DNA of 64,000 bases, taken from CAWCDJ01 sp963836015 (GTDB lineage: Bacteria > Acidobacteriota > Terriglobia > Bryobacterales > Bryobacteraceae). The notes beneath the pieces are model-generated. The model was not told the origin of the DNA, searched no databases, and saw nothing but the letters and a program-made list of their open reading frames with translations. This document shows, one piece after another, positions 8,371 through 16,582 of the stretch. The stretch is taken from contig CAWIIF010000007.1 of NCBI GenBank assembly GCA_963836015.1, positions 1 through 64,000 on the forward strand, read 5' to 3'. A program made the position numbers and the translations under genes. The stretch's first letter is position 1; every line of letters begins with the position of its first letter.

Positions 8371-8823
8371 ATGACCAATCTCGCCGAAGTCCTGGCCCGC
8401 CACGTGGATGTAGGGCCGAAAGCCGGAAGGCCCGCCGCGGCTGACAACGCGCAGCTCCGCGCCGATCTCGAGCAGGTGCGCCGGGATGGCGCCAAAGTCT
8501 TCTGGATCTGGGTGGGCGCCATCCTGGTTCTGTTCGTGCTCAGCCTGGTAGTGTTTGCCGTCTGGGTGCGCAATCCATGGGAGGCGGCCGGCGTGCTGGC
8601 CGCGGCCGGGCTCAGCATCCCGAAGCTCCTCCAGCAGTTGCAGAAGGCCTGGGAGCAAAAGGTACAGGCCGATACGCTGCTGGTGCTGGCCGCCACCATG
8701 GATCCGCAGGTGATGAAGTCCGTGCTGCGCGCCTTCCTACGCAAGTTCGCGGGTGAATCTCCCGGACGGGAACTCACCCCCGCTCCCGCCGAACCTCGCG
8801 GAGAAACCGCGCGGCGGGGCTGA
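8371..8823 (+). CDS. Small two-helix membrane protein
   Basis: A 150-residue protein: a charged N-terminal segment with a short coiled coil (AQLRADLEQVRRDG), a strong transmembrane helix (WIWVGAILVLFVLSLVVFAV), a second weaker hydrophobic segment (AAGVLAAAGLSIPKLL), and a helical C-terminal region ending in a Pro/Arg-rich tail. No family was recognised. It starts two bases after the preceding frameshifted gene and is probably the third gene of that transcription unit. It may anchor or scaffold the products of the upstream genes at the membrane (inference). Confidence 0.6.
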   Translation: MTNLAEVLARHVDVGPKAGRPAAADNAQLRADLEQVRRDGAKVFWIWVGAILVLFVLSLVVFAVWVRNPWEAAGVLAAAGLSIPKLLQQLQKAWEQKVQADTLLVLAATMDPQVMKSVLRAFLRKFAGESPGRELTPAPAEPRGETARRG

Positions 8824-8887
8824 TTCTTCCTATTTCGCCCTCCGTCTTTTCGCAGTTCCCGGGCGTCTCTGTGATAGATTTGAACTT

Positions 8888-8892
8888 AGGAG
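8888..8892 (+). promoter_or_regulatory. Shine-Dalgarno site deciding a TTG start for tolQ
   Basis: AGGAG at 8888-8892 lies five bases before TTG 8898, giving a good ribosome-binding geometry. The in-frame GTG at 8871 and the ATG at 8934 have no comparable site, so translation of tolQ probably begins at TTG 8898. Confidence 0.55.
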
Positions 8893-8897
8893 ACGAT

Positions 8898-9587
8898 TTG
8901 GGCTCAGCACCTCCCGCGGCCTTCCTACTTCAGATGGATATCTTCGGAATGCTCCAGCAGAACGGCCTCGCGGAAGATGCCGTGCTCGGGGTCTTGATTA
9001 TTTTTTCAGTCTTTTCCTGGACTGTCATCTTCGCCAAAATACAGTCGCTGCGCGGCGCGCGAAAGACCAATTCGCGCTTTCTGCGCGCTTTCCGCAAGGC
9101 GCCCACCATGGAAGCCGTGGTCGTGGCCAGCGAACAGTACCGCCCCTCACCCCTGGTAGCTGTATTCGATTTCGGATACGAGGAAGTGGAGCGGCAGGTG
9201 AAGTCGCGCGGCGCCATCATCAACCGCACGGCCCTCGAGCGCAGCCTCTCGCTCGGCATCAGCGAAGAGCTGGCCAAGCTCGAGCGCAATATGAGCTGGC
9301 TCGCCACCACCGCATCGGTTACGCCTTTTATCGGGTTGCTGGGCACGGTGTTGGGAATCATCAAGGCGTTCGTCGGGTTGGGACAGCAGGGTGCGACCAG
9401 CCTGAGCGCGGTCGGCCCGGGCATCGCGGCGGCGCTCATCGCCACGGCCATGGGCCTGGGAGCGGCCATTCCGGCGGCTATCTTCTATAACTACTTCGGC
9501 CACCTCATCCGCGAAGTCGGGGCTCGGATGGACGATTTCTCACTCGAATTTCTCAACCTGGCCGAGCGCAACTTCGGAGAGCAGTAA
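8898..9587 (+). CDS. tolQ: TolQ-type proton-channel protein
   Basis: About 229 residues of the MotA/TolQ/ExbB family. There are three transmembrane segments: one near the N-terminus (LGVLIIFSVFSWTVIFAKI) and two in the C-terminal half (TTASVTPFIGLLGTVLGIIK; GPGIAAALIATAMGLGAA), separated by a cytoplasmic helical loop. The conserved TPFIGLLGTVLGI and GIAAALIATA blocks line the proton path. With TolR it forms the stator that energises TolA, keeping the outer membrane invaginated at division. It is first in tolQ-tolR-tolA-tolB-pal-cpoB, and its stop overlaps tolR by one base. The gene neighbours decide Tol rather than Exb. Confidence 0.88.
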   Translation: MGSAPPAAFLLQMDIFGMLQQNGLAEDAVLGVLIIFSVFSWTVIFAKIQSLRGARKTNSRFLRAFRKAPTMEAVVVASEQYRPSPLVAVFDFGYEEVERQVKSRGAIINRTALERSLSLGISEELAKLERNMSWLATTASVTPFIGLLGTVLGIIKAFVGLGQQGATSLSAVGPGIAAALIATAMGLGAAIPAAIFYNYFGHLIREVGARMDDFSLEFLNLAERNFGEQ

Positions 9588-10048
9588 TGGCCATATCCGT
9601 CAATGGGGGTGGAGGCAGCAGCCGGGGAGGGTTCGGGTCGCGCCAGCGCGCCTCTTCCGGCACTCTCTCGGAAATCAACGTAACTCCTTTTGTGGACGTG
9701 GTTCTGGTGCTGCTGGTCATCTTCATGCTGACGGCCCACGTGATGGAGTTCGGCCTGGAAGTGAATGTTCCCAAAGTGCGGGCAGTTAAGGATACGGCTC
9801 AGGAACTTCCCGTTGTATCCATTCCGAAATCCGGAGACATCTATCTCAATGGCAAGATGATCCGTCTGGTGGACCTGAAACAGCAGATCACCCAGAAATT
9901 CGGCGGCAAAGTGAAGGGTGTATACGTGATGGCGGACCGCGAAACCATCTGGGATCCGATAGCGCAGGTGACGGCCGAGCTGGGGGCCGCGGGGTTCCAG
10001 GTCAACATGGTGACGCAGCCGGAGGATACCTCGAAGAGCAAAAGGTGA
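9587..10048 (+). CDS. tolR: TolR/ExbD-type protein
   Basis: A 153-residue ExbD/TolR protein. A glycine-rich cytoplasmic N-terminus is followed by LSEINVTPFVDVVLVLLVIF, which carries the essential membrane aspartate in PFVDV, and then a periplasmic domain (SGDIYLNGKMIRLVDLKQQI). The aspartate relays protons in the TolQ-TolR motor. Start and stop overlap with both neighbours (TAATG and GTGATG junctions), showing strong translational coupling. Length is normal for the family. Confidence 0.9.
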   Translation: MAISVNGGGGSSRGGFGSRQRASSGTLSEINVTPFVDVVLVLLVIFMLTAHVMEFGLEVNVPKVRAVKDTAQELPVVSIPKSGDIYLNGKMIRLVDLKQQITQKFGGKVKGVYVMADRETIWDPIAQVTAELGAAGFQVNMVTQPEDTSKSKR

Positions 10049-10848
10049 TGCCCGCGCATGCCGACATCCTCGAACAGCACGAGCGCCTGGGAGGGCCGTT
10101 CTGGGGCTCGCTGTTCCTGCACGCCGGCGTGGCCGCGGCCATCGTGACGTTTTCGATCGTCCACCCGCTGGGCCGCGAGCATTGGGGCGATCCAAATGGC
10201 GGAAGGCTGGGCTCGGTCGCGGTGAACGCGGTATCGAGCATCCCGCTGCCCAATCGCGGCGGCCCCAAAAACCCGCTGGCCAACGATACCGAATCGCGTG
10301 TACCCTCGCCGCCCCCCAAGGTGAAGGCGCAGCCCAAAGTCAAAGCGCCGCCGCCCGACGCCATCCCCATCAAGACCAAAAACGCGCCCAGAAAGTACAC
10401 GGAAACCGCCGCGTCGCAACCCAATAAATGGCGCGAGAAGCAGGTGGACCGGCCCAACCAGCTCTACACGCCGGGCGGGCAGGCGTTGAGCTCCGACATG
10501 TACCAGATGCAGGGCGGAGGCGGGGTCGGAGTCGGGACCAACTCGCCGTTCGGGAGTCAGTTCGGCTACTACGCCAACCTGCTGCGCGACCAGGTGGCGC
10601 GGGCCTGGAAAACAACCGACGTGGATCCGCGCCTCACCACGGCGCCCCAGGTGGCGGTGCGGTTCTCGATCGTCCGGGATGGATCGCTGGTGTCCAACTC
10701 GGTCCAGATCTCGCAATCCAGCGGCAACCGGGCGCTCGACTTTTCGGCCATGCGGGCGGTGCTGGACGCAGGTAAGTTTCCCCCGCTCCCCGCCCAGTTC
10801 GGCCGGGACCGGGCAGACCTGGAACTACAGTTTGTATTGAGGCGATAA
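10048..10848 (+). CDS. tolA: TolA/TonB-type energy transducer
   Basis: About 267 residues: a short cytoplasmic part, one transmembrane helix (SLFLHAGVAAAIVTFSIV), a Pro/Lys-rich periplasmic linker (SPPPKVKAQPKVKAPPP), and a C-terminal TonB/TolA domain of about 90 residues (YYANLLRDQVARAWK; RFSIVRDGSLVSNSVQIS; FPPLPAQF). It bridges the TolQR motor to TolB/Pal across the periplasm. The linker is much shorter than in E. coli TolA and the C-terminal domain is TonB-like, so the name tolA rests mainly on operon position. It overlaps the tolR stop. Confidence 0.8.
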   Translation: MPAHADILEQHERLGGPFWGSLFLHAGVAAAIVTFSIVHPLGREHWGDPNGGRLGSVAVNAVSSIPLPNRGGPKNPLANDTESRVPSPPPKVKAQPKVKAPPPDAIPIKTKNAPRKYTETAASQPNKWREKQVDRPNQLYTPGGQALSSDMYQMQGGGGVGVGTNSPFGSQFGYYANLLRDQVARAWKTTDVDPRLTTAPQVAVRFSIVRDGSLVSNSVQISQSSGNRALDFSAMRAVLDAGKFPPLPAQFGRDRADLELQFVLRR

Positions 10849-10853
10849 AACAG

Positions 10854-12240
10854 ATGAAAAGGCTTTTGGGGGCCGGCGCGCTCGGCGCGTTCGCCTTATG
10901 TTTACTGAGTGCCCAGGTGATCGATCTGGGATCCATCACCGGAGGCCAGAAGGCCACCATCGCGATCCCCGAATTCCGCGGGTCGGGAGACGCTCAGAAT
11001 TTCATGAGCGCCTTCAACCAGACGCTCCGCAGCGATATAGAAGGCGCGGGAATGTTCAAGGTGGTCTCGCCCAGCATGTACCCGGCGTTCATTCCGCAGC
11101 AGCCTTCGGATTTCGTCGCGCCTCCGCCCGTGCAGGAGCAGCCCAGGCGCCGCCGCGGGCAGATCGAGGTGCCCAAGAACGGCGGCGGCCACTGGATGGC
11201 CGATTGGGCCGGGCCGCCGGTGAACACCAAGTACGTGGCGTTCGGGTACACCGCGGTCACCAACGGCGTGCTGGTGCTGCGCGGGTACCTGTTCGACGTG
11301 ACGGCAGCCTCGCCCTCGGCCGCGCAGGTCATCGGCAAAGAATTATCTCGGCACCGTGGACGAGGCGGGCGCGCGCAAGGTGGCGCACGAGTTCGCGGCC
11401 GACATCATCGCGCTGTTCGGCGGCCAATCGCTGTTCGGCACGCATATCTATTTCGTTTCCGACCGCACGGGCCACAAGGAAATCTGGGTAATGGATCCGG
11501 ATGGCAAGAATCAGCGGCAATTCACCCACTATAATTCGTTAACCATTCAGCCCGCGGTCTCGCCGGACGGATCGAAAATCGCGTTTACTAGCTACGCTCG
11601 CGGCAATCCTGGTATATTTGTGTTTTCAGTGGATCCGGTGCGGGATTTACGCTTTTATAATCAAAGAGCGTCCGTAAACTCGTCGCCTTCCTTCACGCCC
11701 GATGGAAAGCAGATTATTTATTCCTCGTCGGCTGGCGCGTGCTGCCGGATCTTTATTGCAAATTTGGATGGAAGCGGCTTCCGGCCTGTCACGACCCTGC
11801 GCTCCATCGATACGGAACCCAAGGTCAACCCGAAGACCGGCACACAGATTTTGTTCGTCTCGGGCCGTTCCGGTCCCCAGCAGATTTATAAGATGGACCT
11901 GGACGGATCGGACATGAGCCGCCTGACCGACGGCACCGGCGAGGCTTCCAATCCGGCATGGCACCCGAACGGGCAGGTCATGGCGTTTTCCTGGACCCGG
12001 GGATTCGCCGCCGGCAAGTTTAACGTTTTCGTAATGGATATAGCATCGCATCAATACAATCAGCTAACGCACGACGAAGGACGAAACGAGAATCCGTCCT
12101 GGTCCCCGGATGGGGGGCACATTGTATTCGCTTCTACGCGGAGTCGGAGGTCGCAGATCTATACGATGCTGGCGGATGGAACTAAAGTGACTCCCCTCAC
12201 CACGCAGGGCAACAATTTGACGCCCGTTTGGGGAAAGTAA
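10854..12240 (+). pseudogene. tolB: TolB beta-propeller protein interrupted by a +1 frameshift
   Basis: The TolB reading frame is split. ATG 10854 encodes a signal peptide and the N-terminal TolB domain (KATIAIPEFRGSGDAQNFMS) to about 11337. The rest, the six-bladed PD40 propeller (HIYFVSDRTGHKEIWVMD; LTIQPAVSPDGSKIAF; NENPSWSPDGGHIVF), lies in the next frame to TAA 12240. Deleting one A from GGCAAAGAAT at 11334-11342 restores an expected GKNYLGTVDEAGARKVAHEF reading. TolB is normally needed for Tol-Pal function and the neighbours are intact, so a base-calling error in the AAA run is as likely as a real lesion. If real, the C-terminal part could restart at GTG 11356. Confidence 0.85.
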
Positions 12241-12265
12241 CAATGAAATTCAGGAGGCGCAGTTC

Positions 12266-13057
12266 ATGTTGAATAAACGAAAGATCACAGCCAGCCTGTT
12301 TGCCATCTCGCTGGCGATGTTCGCGGCGGGTTGCAAAAAGAAAGCTCCCCCGCCGCCACCCCCGCCGCCGCCGGCTCCGGCTCCAGCAGCCCCCGCTCCG
12401 GCGCCGAAGGCGCCCACAGTCGCGCAGTTCACGGCCGAGCCGACGTCGATTCAGCGAGGCCAGTCGTCGACGCTCCGCTGGGAAGTGTCGGGCGACGTCA
12501 CGAGCGTCTCGATCAACCAGGGAGTCGGCACAGTCCAGAATGCCGGGAACCACCGCGTTTTCCCGAGCGACTCCACCACGTACACCCTGACCGCAGCCGG
12601 TCCGGGAGGCAATACGACGGCATCGGTGACCGTGGAAGTCGCGGCGCCCCCGCCGCCTCCTCCGCCGGCGCCGGCTCCCGCGCCGACGGTGACGCTCGAG
12701 CAGCGGCTGGGCTCGGACGTGCAGGACATCTACTTCGACTATGACAAGAGCGACGTTCGGGACGACGCCCGCGAAGCGCTGACCAAGGACGCCGCCGCGA
12801 TCAAAAGCATTCTCTCCGATTTCCCGAATGCTTCGATCGTCGTGGAAGGACATTGCGACGAGCGCGGCTCGGCCGAGTACAACCTGGGCCTGGGCGACCG
12901 CCGCGCGAGCTCCGCGAAGGACTACCTGGTGCAGCTCGGGGTTCCCGCCGACAAGCTGAAGACCATCAGCTACGGCAAGGAGCGTCCGGTATGTACCGAG
13001 TCGAACGAGTCCTGCTGGCAGAAGAACCGGCGCGCCCACTTCTCGCCCGGGCAGTAG
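12266..13057 (+). CDS. pal: Peptidoglycan-associated lipoprotein Pal
   Basis: A 263-residue lipoprotein. The signal ends in the lipobox MFAAGC (Cys about residue 23), followed by a polyproline/alanine linker, an Ig-like beta domain (TSIQRGQSSTLRWEVSG; PSDSTTYTLTAAGPGG), a second polyproline linker, and a C-terminal OmpA-like domain (DVQDIYFDYDKSDVR; IVVEGHCDERGSAEYNLGLG) that binds diaminopimelate in peptidoglycan. Pal links the outer membrane to the wall and is the TolB partner. The extra Ig-like domain and two Pro-rich linkers make it longer than E. coli Pal (about 170 residues). It follows tolB by 25 bases. Confidence 0.9.
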   Translation: MLNKRKITASLFAISLAMFAAGCKKKAPPPPPPPPPAPAPAAPAPAPKAPTVAQFTAEPTSIQRGQSSTLRWEVSGDVTSVSINQGVGTVQNAGNHRVFPSDSTTYTLTAAGPGGNTTASVTVEVAAPPPPPPPAPAPAPTVTLEQRLGSDVQDIYFDYDKSDVRDDAREALTKDAAAIKSILSDFPNASIVVEGHCDERGSAEYNLGLGDRRASSAKDYLVQLGVPADKLKTISYGKERPVCTESNESCWQKNRRAHFSPGQ

Positions 13058-13084
13058 GATAAAAGAAGAGTAGAAGTGAAACTG

Positions 13085-13120
13085 CGGGAGCGGGACGGAA
13101 CATTCGCCGGCCTGCTCCCG
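13085..13120 (+). other. Hairpin between pal and cpoB
   Basis: CGGGAGC at 13085-13091 pairs with GCTCCCG at 13114-13120 around a 22-base loop. No T-tract follows, so it is not a clear intrinsic terminator. It may be an mRNA-processing or stabilising stem between pal and cpoB. The cpoB ribosome site AGGAG (13123-13127) starts just after it. Confidence 0.3.
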
Positions 13121-13136
13121 ATAGGAGAGTTGTACT

Positions 13137-14081
13137 ATGATCCAACGTGGTCTGGTGACGATCCTGGCGGCGGCGGCGATTCTTTCGCTGACGCCGGCGC
13201 GGTCGTTCGGGGCGAATAAGGATATTCAGGAACTGCAGCGCGAAATCGCTCAACTGCAGGACCTGATCAAGCAGGTGCAGCAGGAGCAGGATCAGAAGCT
13301 GATCGAGATCCGAACCCTGGTGAACACCGCGATCACCTCTGCCAATGACGCCACACGGGCTGTGGCTACCATTCAGGGCAGCGTGCAGCAGAGCCTTCGC
13401 GAGCAGGAAAACAAAGTGGTGGCGCCGGTGGTGGGCGTCGGGACGCGCATCGACAATCTCTCGAACGACGTGCGGTCGTTGCAGCAGTCCATGGCCGACC
13501 TGGCCAGCTCGATCGCTAAGATTCAGGCGCAGTTGACGGATGTCGGCAACGCGGTGAAAGTGATGCAGGCTCCACCCGCCGCTCCTCCGCCCCAGACCGG
13601 CGGAAATCCGGGCGGCGCGCCGATGGCCGGCGGATCCGACGCACCGACGATGCAGCTCAAAGACCTGTACGATAACGCCAACCGTGACCGCGAAGGCGGC
13701 AAGTTCGACCTGGCGCTGCAGGAATACAGCGACCTGCTTCGCTGGTACGGCAATACGGAGCTCGCGCCGAACGCCCAGTACTACATCGCGTGGATCCACT
13801 ATTCGCAGGGCAATTATGACGCGGCCGTGAAAGAGTACGACCTGGTGCTCGAGAAGTACGGGGACAACAACAACAAGATGCCCGATGCGTTCTACGGCAA
13901 GGGTCTGGCGCTGGCCAAGCTGGGACGGCGGACGGAAGCCAACCGGGAATTTCAGGAACTGCGCAAGCGTTTCCCCAACAGCAGCCTGGCGCAGCAGGCT
14001 TGCAGGCAGATCACGACCTTGGGGTATCAGTGCGGCTCGGCCCGAGCCGCCTCCCCCAAGGGGGCCAAGCGCCGCAAGTAG
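13137..14081 (+). CDS. cpoB: CpoB/YbgF-type Tol-Pal periplasmic protein
   Basis: A 314-residue exported protein: signal peptide (residues 1-25), an N-terminal trimerising coiled coil (KDIQELQREIAQLQDLIKQV, then a long helical region to about 140), a Pro/Gly linker, and C-terminal TPR repeats (YDNANRDREGGKFDLALQEY; NAQYYIAWIHYSQGNYDAAV; PDAFYGKGLALAKLGRRTEA). CpoB coordinates outer-membrane constriction with peptidoglycan synthesis. The coiled-coil part is longer than in E. coli YbgF (about 260 residues in total). It is the last gene of the tol-pal operon, with SD AGGAG nine bases before ATG. Confidence 0.88.
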   Translation: MIQRGLVTILAAAAILSLTPARSFGANKDIQELQREIAQLQDLIKQVQQEQDQKLIEIRTLVNTAITSANDATRAVATIQGSVQQSLREQENKVVAPVVGVGTRIDNLSNDVRSLQQSMADLASSIAKIQAQLTDVGNAVKVMQAPPAAPPPQTGGNPGGAPMAGGSDAPTMQLKDLYDNANRDREGGKFDLALQEYSDLLRWYGNTELAPNAQYYIAWIHYSQGNYDAAVKEYDLVLEKYGDNNNKMPDAFYGKGLALAKLGRRTEANREFQELRKRFPNSSLAQQACRQITTLGYQCGSARAASPKGAKRRK

Positions 14082-14113
14082 TCCCCTTCTCCCTCCTGTT
14101 AGACTGGAGCCGT

Positions 14114-14827
14114 ATGGCGCCCCAGTCACCCACTCCCTTAACAACCTATGAAGATGTAGCCGCGATGATCGGCCACTCGCTCGTGCGCCCGGACCTGACG
14201 GATGAGCAGGTGGTGGCGGGGATCGAGCTGGCCAAGGCACGGGGCGTCGCCTTCGTGAGCGTACGGCCGTGCGATCTCGACCTGGCGCTGCGGACGCTCG
14301 GCTCGAGCGGCGTGCGGGCGGGAAGCGTGTGCAGCTTTCCGCACGGGTCGGCCAACACGGCCTGCAAGCTGTACGAGGCGCGCGATCTGCTGCGGCGCGG
14401 CGCGAAGGAGATCGACGTGGTGATGACGGTCTCGAAGCTGCTCTCGCGCGAGTTCCAGCACGTGCAGACGGAGCTGCTGCAGATGGCCGAGAGCTGCCAC
14501 AAGGAAGGCGCCCGACTGACGGTGACGCTCGAGAACGGGTATCTCACCGATGAGCTGAAGATCATCGCCTGCCTGTGCGCGGAGCGGGCCGAAGCGGATT
14601 TCGTGAACACTTCGACCGGGTTCGGGCCGGGGAGCTGGACGGCGGCGGACCTGAAACTGATGCGCAAACACGTGCCGGAAGAGATGGGCGTCGAGGCGGA
14701 GGGCGTGGAGACGCTGGAGCAGGCGCTGGAGGCGCACGGGTTAGGGTGCACACGGATCCGGACGGCGGCGACCGCGGCGATTCTGGACGAGTGGAAGGCC
14801 CGGCTGGCGGAGATAACTGCCTCGTAA
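14114..14827 (+). CDS. DeoC-family TIM-barrel protein lacking the catalytic residues
   Basis: About 237 residues with deoxyribose-phosphate aldolase fold signatures: AAMIGHSLVRPDLTDEQV, VSVRPCDLDLAL, VCSFPHGSANTACKLYEA, GAKEIDVVMTVSKLL and DFVNTSTGFGPG. In class I DeoC enzymes the Schiff-base lysine is in FVKTSTG, a second lysine in GVKxSGG, and an early Asp in IDHT. Here they are Asn (FVNTSTG), Glu (GVEAEGV) and Gly (IGHS); only the Asp of EIDVV remains. Ordinary aldolase activity is unlikely. It starts 32 bases after cpoB and ends 40 bases before aroDE. The start at 14114 fits the family N-terminus. Confidence 0.75.
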   Translation: MAPQSPTPLTTYEDVAAMIGHSLVRPDLTDEQVVAGIELAKARGVAFVSVRPCDLDLALRTLGSSGVRAGSVCSFPHGSANTACKLYEARDLLRRGAKEIDVVMTVSKLLSREFQHVQTELLQMAESCHKEGARLTVTLENGYLTDELKIIACLCAERAEADFVNTSTGFGPGSWTAADLKLMRKHVPEEMGVEAEGVETLEQALEAHGLGCTRIRTAATAAILDEWKARLAEITAS

Positions 14828-14867
14828 GCATAGGGAGACCTCGTGTTATGCTGAGATTCTTCGTACG

Positions 14868-16376
14868 ATGCCGCAAACGAGGTCGCTCCCCCGTATTTGC
14901 ATCGCGTTGGGCCTGCCAGACGTGCCAACCTTGCTGGACCATGCCCGGCGTGAAGCCGCATCGGGCGAGACATTTTTAGAATTTCGGCTGGACTTCCTGG
15001 ACCAACCCTGCAAGGGGGCGGAGGCCATCAGCGGGTTCCTGGAGCAGTTCCCGGAATGCACGCTGCTGGCGACCTGCCGGCGCCACCAGAACCACGGCAA
15101 ATACAACGGCAGCATCGAAGAGCAGTTCGCGATCCTGGAGCTGGCGGTACGCCACGGGGCGCACGCCATCGATGTGGAAATCGAAACCGCCGAGGCGGCG
15201 CAGGATAAGCTGGCGCAGTTCCGCGGGCGTGTGCAGGTGATCGTTTCGTACCACAATTACGAAGCCACGCCGCCCATGGACACGGTGATGAACCGGGTGA
15301 TGCGGGTGCCGGCCGACGCCTACAAGGTGGTGACGACGGCGCGCAAGCCCTCCGACAATGTGCGGGTGCTGTCGGTGGCCAAGGCTTTACCGAAAGAGCA
15401 GCTGATCGTGCTGGCGATGGGGGAGCTGGGCTTCCCGACGCGCGTGCTTTCGCCGGTGTTCGGCGGGGTCTACACGTATGCCGCGCCGATGTTCGCGGAA
15501 GGCACGGCGGCGGGCCAGGTGAGCGCGCGGTTCCTGCGGCACCTGTACCGCGTGGAGAAGCTCAAGAAGACCGCCAAAATCTACGGCGTGATTGCCGACC
15601 CGATTCGCCATTCGATCTCGCCGGCGGTGCACAACCGTGCGTTTCAATCGCGGCGGGTGGACGCGGTGTACCTGCCGTTCCTGGTGGCGCCGGCCTATTT
15701 GCGCGACTTCTTTTCGATGGCGGCGAAGCTGCCGCTGGCGGGCTTCAGCGTCACGATTCCGCACAAGCAGAAGATCATCCGGTACCTGGACGTAGTGGAT
15801 CCGCTGGCGCGGCGGATCGGCGCGGTGAACACGGTGTGGCGCAAGGCCGGCAAATGGCGCGGCACGAATACCGACGCGCCGGGAATCACGGGGCCGCTGG
15901 CGCGGCTGCTGAAACTGCAGCAATCGACGGTGCTGGTGGTGGGAAATGGCGGGGCGGCGCGGAGCGCGGCGTTTGCGCTCTCGGATGCGGGCGCGAAGAT
16001 CGCGCTGGTGGGACGGAATCCGGACCGGGTGCGGGCGCTGGCGAAGATCTGCGGGGCCGAGGCGCTGGTGAAGGAGCAACTGGCGAACCGCCATTTCGAC
16101 GCGCTGGTGCACGCCACGCCACTCGGTATGTTCCCGCACGTGAACGAGTGCTTCTTCAACGGGAACATCCCGGCGGAGGTAGTGTTCGACATGGTGTACA
16201 ACCCGTCCGAGACGGTGCTGCTGCGGCGCGCCAAGGAGCAGGGCAAGACGCCGGTGGCCGGTCTCGAGATGTTCATCGAGCAGGCGGTGCGGCAGTTCGA
16301 GTTGTGGACGGGCGATTCGGCACCACGGGCGGCGATGCTCAAAGCGGCGGTCGAAGCTTTAGAGCATCATAAGTAA
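14868..16376 (+). CDS. aroDE: Bifunctional 3-dehydroquinate dehydratase / shikimate dehydrogenase
   Basis: A 502-residue fusion catalysing steps three and four of the shikimate pathway. Residues about 8-230 are a type I dehydroquinase: LEFRLD near the start, VIVSYHNY with the general-base His, and AYKVVTTAR with the Schiff-base Lys. Residues about 238-500 are AroE: YGVIADPIRHSISPAVHN, the catalytic-lysine motif SVTIPHK, GAVNTV, RGTNTDAPG, the NADP-binding VVGNGGAARSAAFAL, and DMVYNPSETVLL. Fused AroDE is typical of plants and Chlamydiae and also occurs in Acidobacteria and Planctomycetes. The domains are joined by a short linker (VEKLKKTAK). Confidence 0.93.
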   Translation: MPQTRSLPRICIALGLPDVPTLLDHARREAASGETFLEFRLDFLDQPCKGAEAISGFLEQFPECTLLATCRRHQNHGKYNGSIEEQFAILELAVRHGAHAIDVEIETAEAAQDKLAQFRGRVQVIVSYHNYEATPPMDTVMNRVMRVPADAYKVVTTARKPSDNVRVLSVAKALPKEQLIVLAMGELGFPTRVLSPVFGGVYTYAAPMFAEGTAAGQVSARFLRHLYRVEKLKKTAKIYGVIADPIRHSISPAVHNRAFQSRRVDAVYLPFLVAPAYLRDFFSMAAKLPLAGFSVTIPHKQKIIRYLDVVDPLARRIGAVNTVWRKAGKWRGTNTDAPGITGPLARLLKLQQSTVLVVGNGGAARSAAFALSDAGAKIALVGRNPDRVRALAKICGAEALVKEQLANRHFDALVHATPLGMFPHVNECFFNGNIPAEVVFDMVYNPSETVLLRRAKEQGKTPVAGLEMFIEQAVRQFELWTGDSAPRAAMLKAAVEALEHHK

Positions 16377-16377
16377 T

Positions 16378-16572
16378 ATGAAGCTGACGCGAAGAAAGCT
16401 GGCCGCGGCCGTGCTCGGCCCGGCGGCGGCGGCCGCCGCGGCGCAAACACCGGCGCCCGCGGAGGACCAGCTCTTGAAGGCGGCGCGCGAGCGCAACCAG
16501 GCGAATTTCGCGACCGTGGAAAAAATCGAACTGCCGATGGCCACCGAGCCGGCCTTCCAGTTCAAAGCTTGA
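16378..16572 (+). CDS. Tat-leader mini-protein preceding the amidase
   Basis: A 64-residue protein starting MKLTRRKLAAAVLGPAAAA, a twin-arginine-type leader with a possible cleavage site after AAAQ, and a mature part of only about 40 residues rich in Ala, Glu and Arg. No family was recognised. The stop is 11 bases before the amidase start, and the amidase has no signal of its own, so a ride-along export role is conceivable (inference). The start lies two bases after aroDE, so it may be the next gene in that operon. Confidence 0.5.
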   Translation: MKLTRRKLAAAVLGPAAAAAAAQTPAPAEDQLLKAARERNQANFATVEKIELPMATEPAFQFKA

Positions 16573-16582
16573 GGCCCGACCA

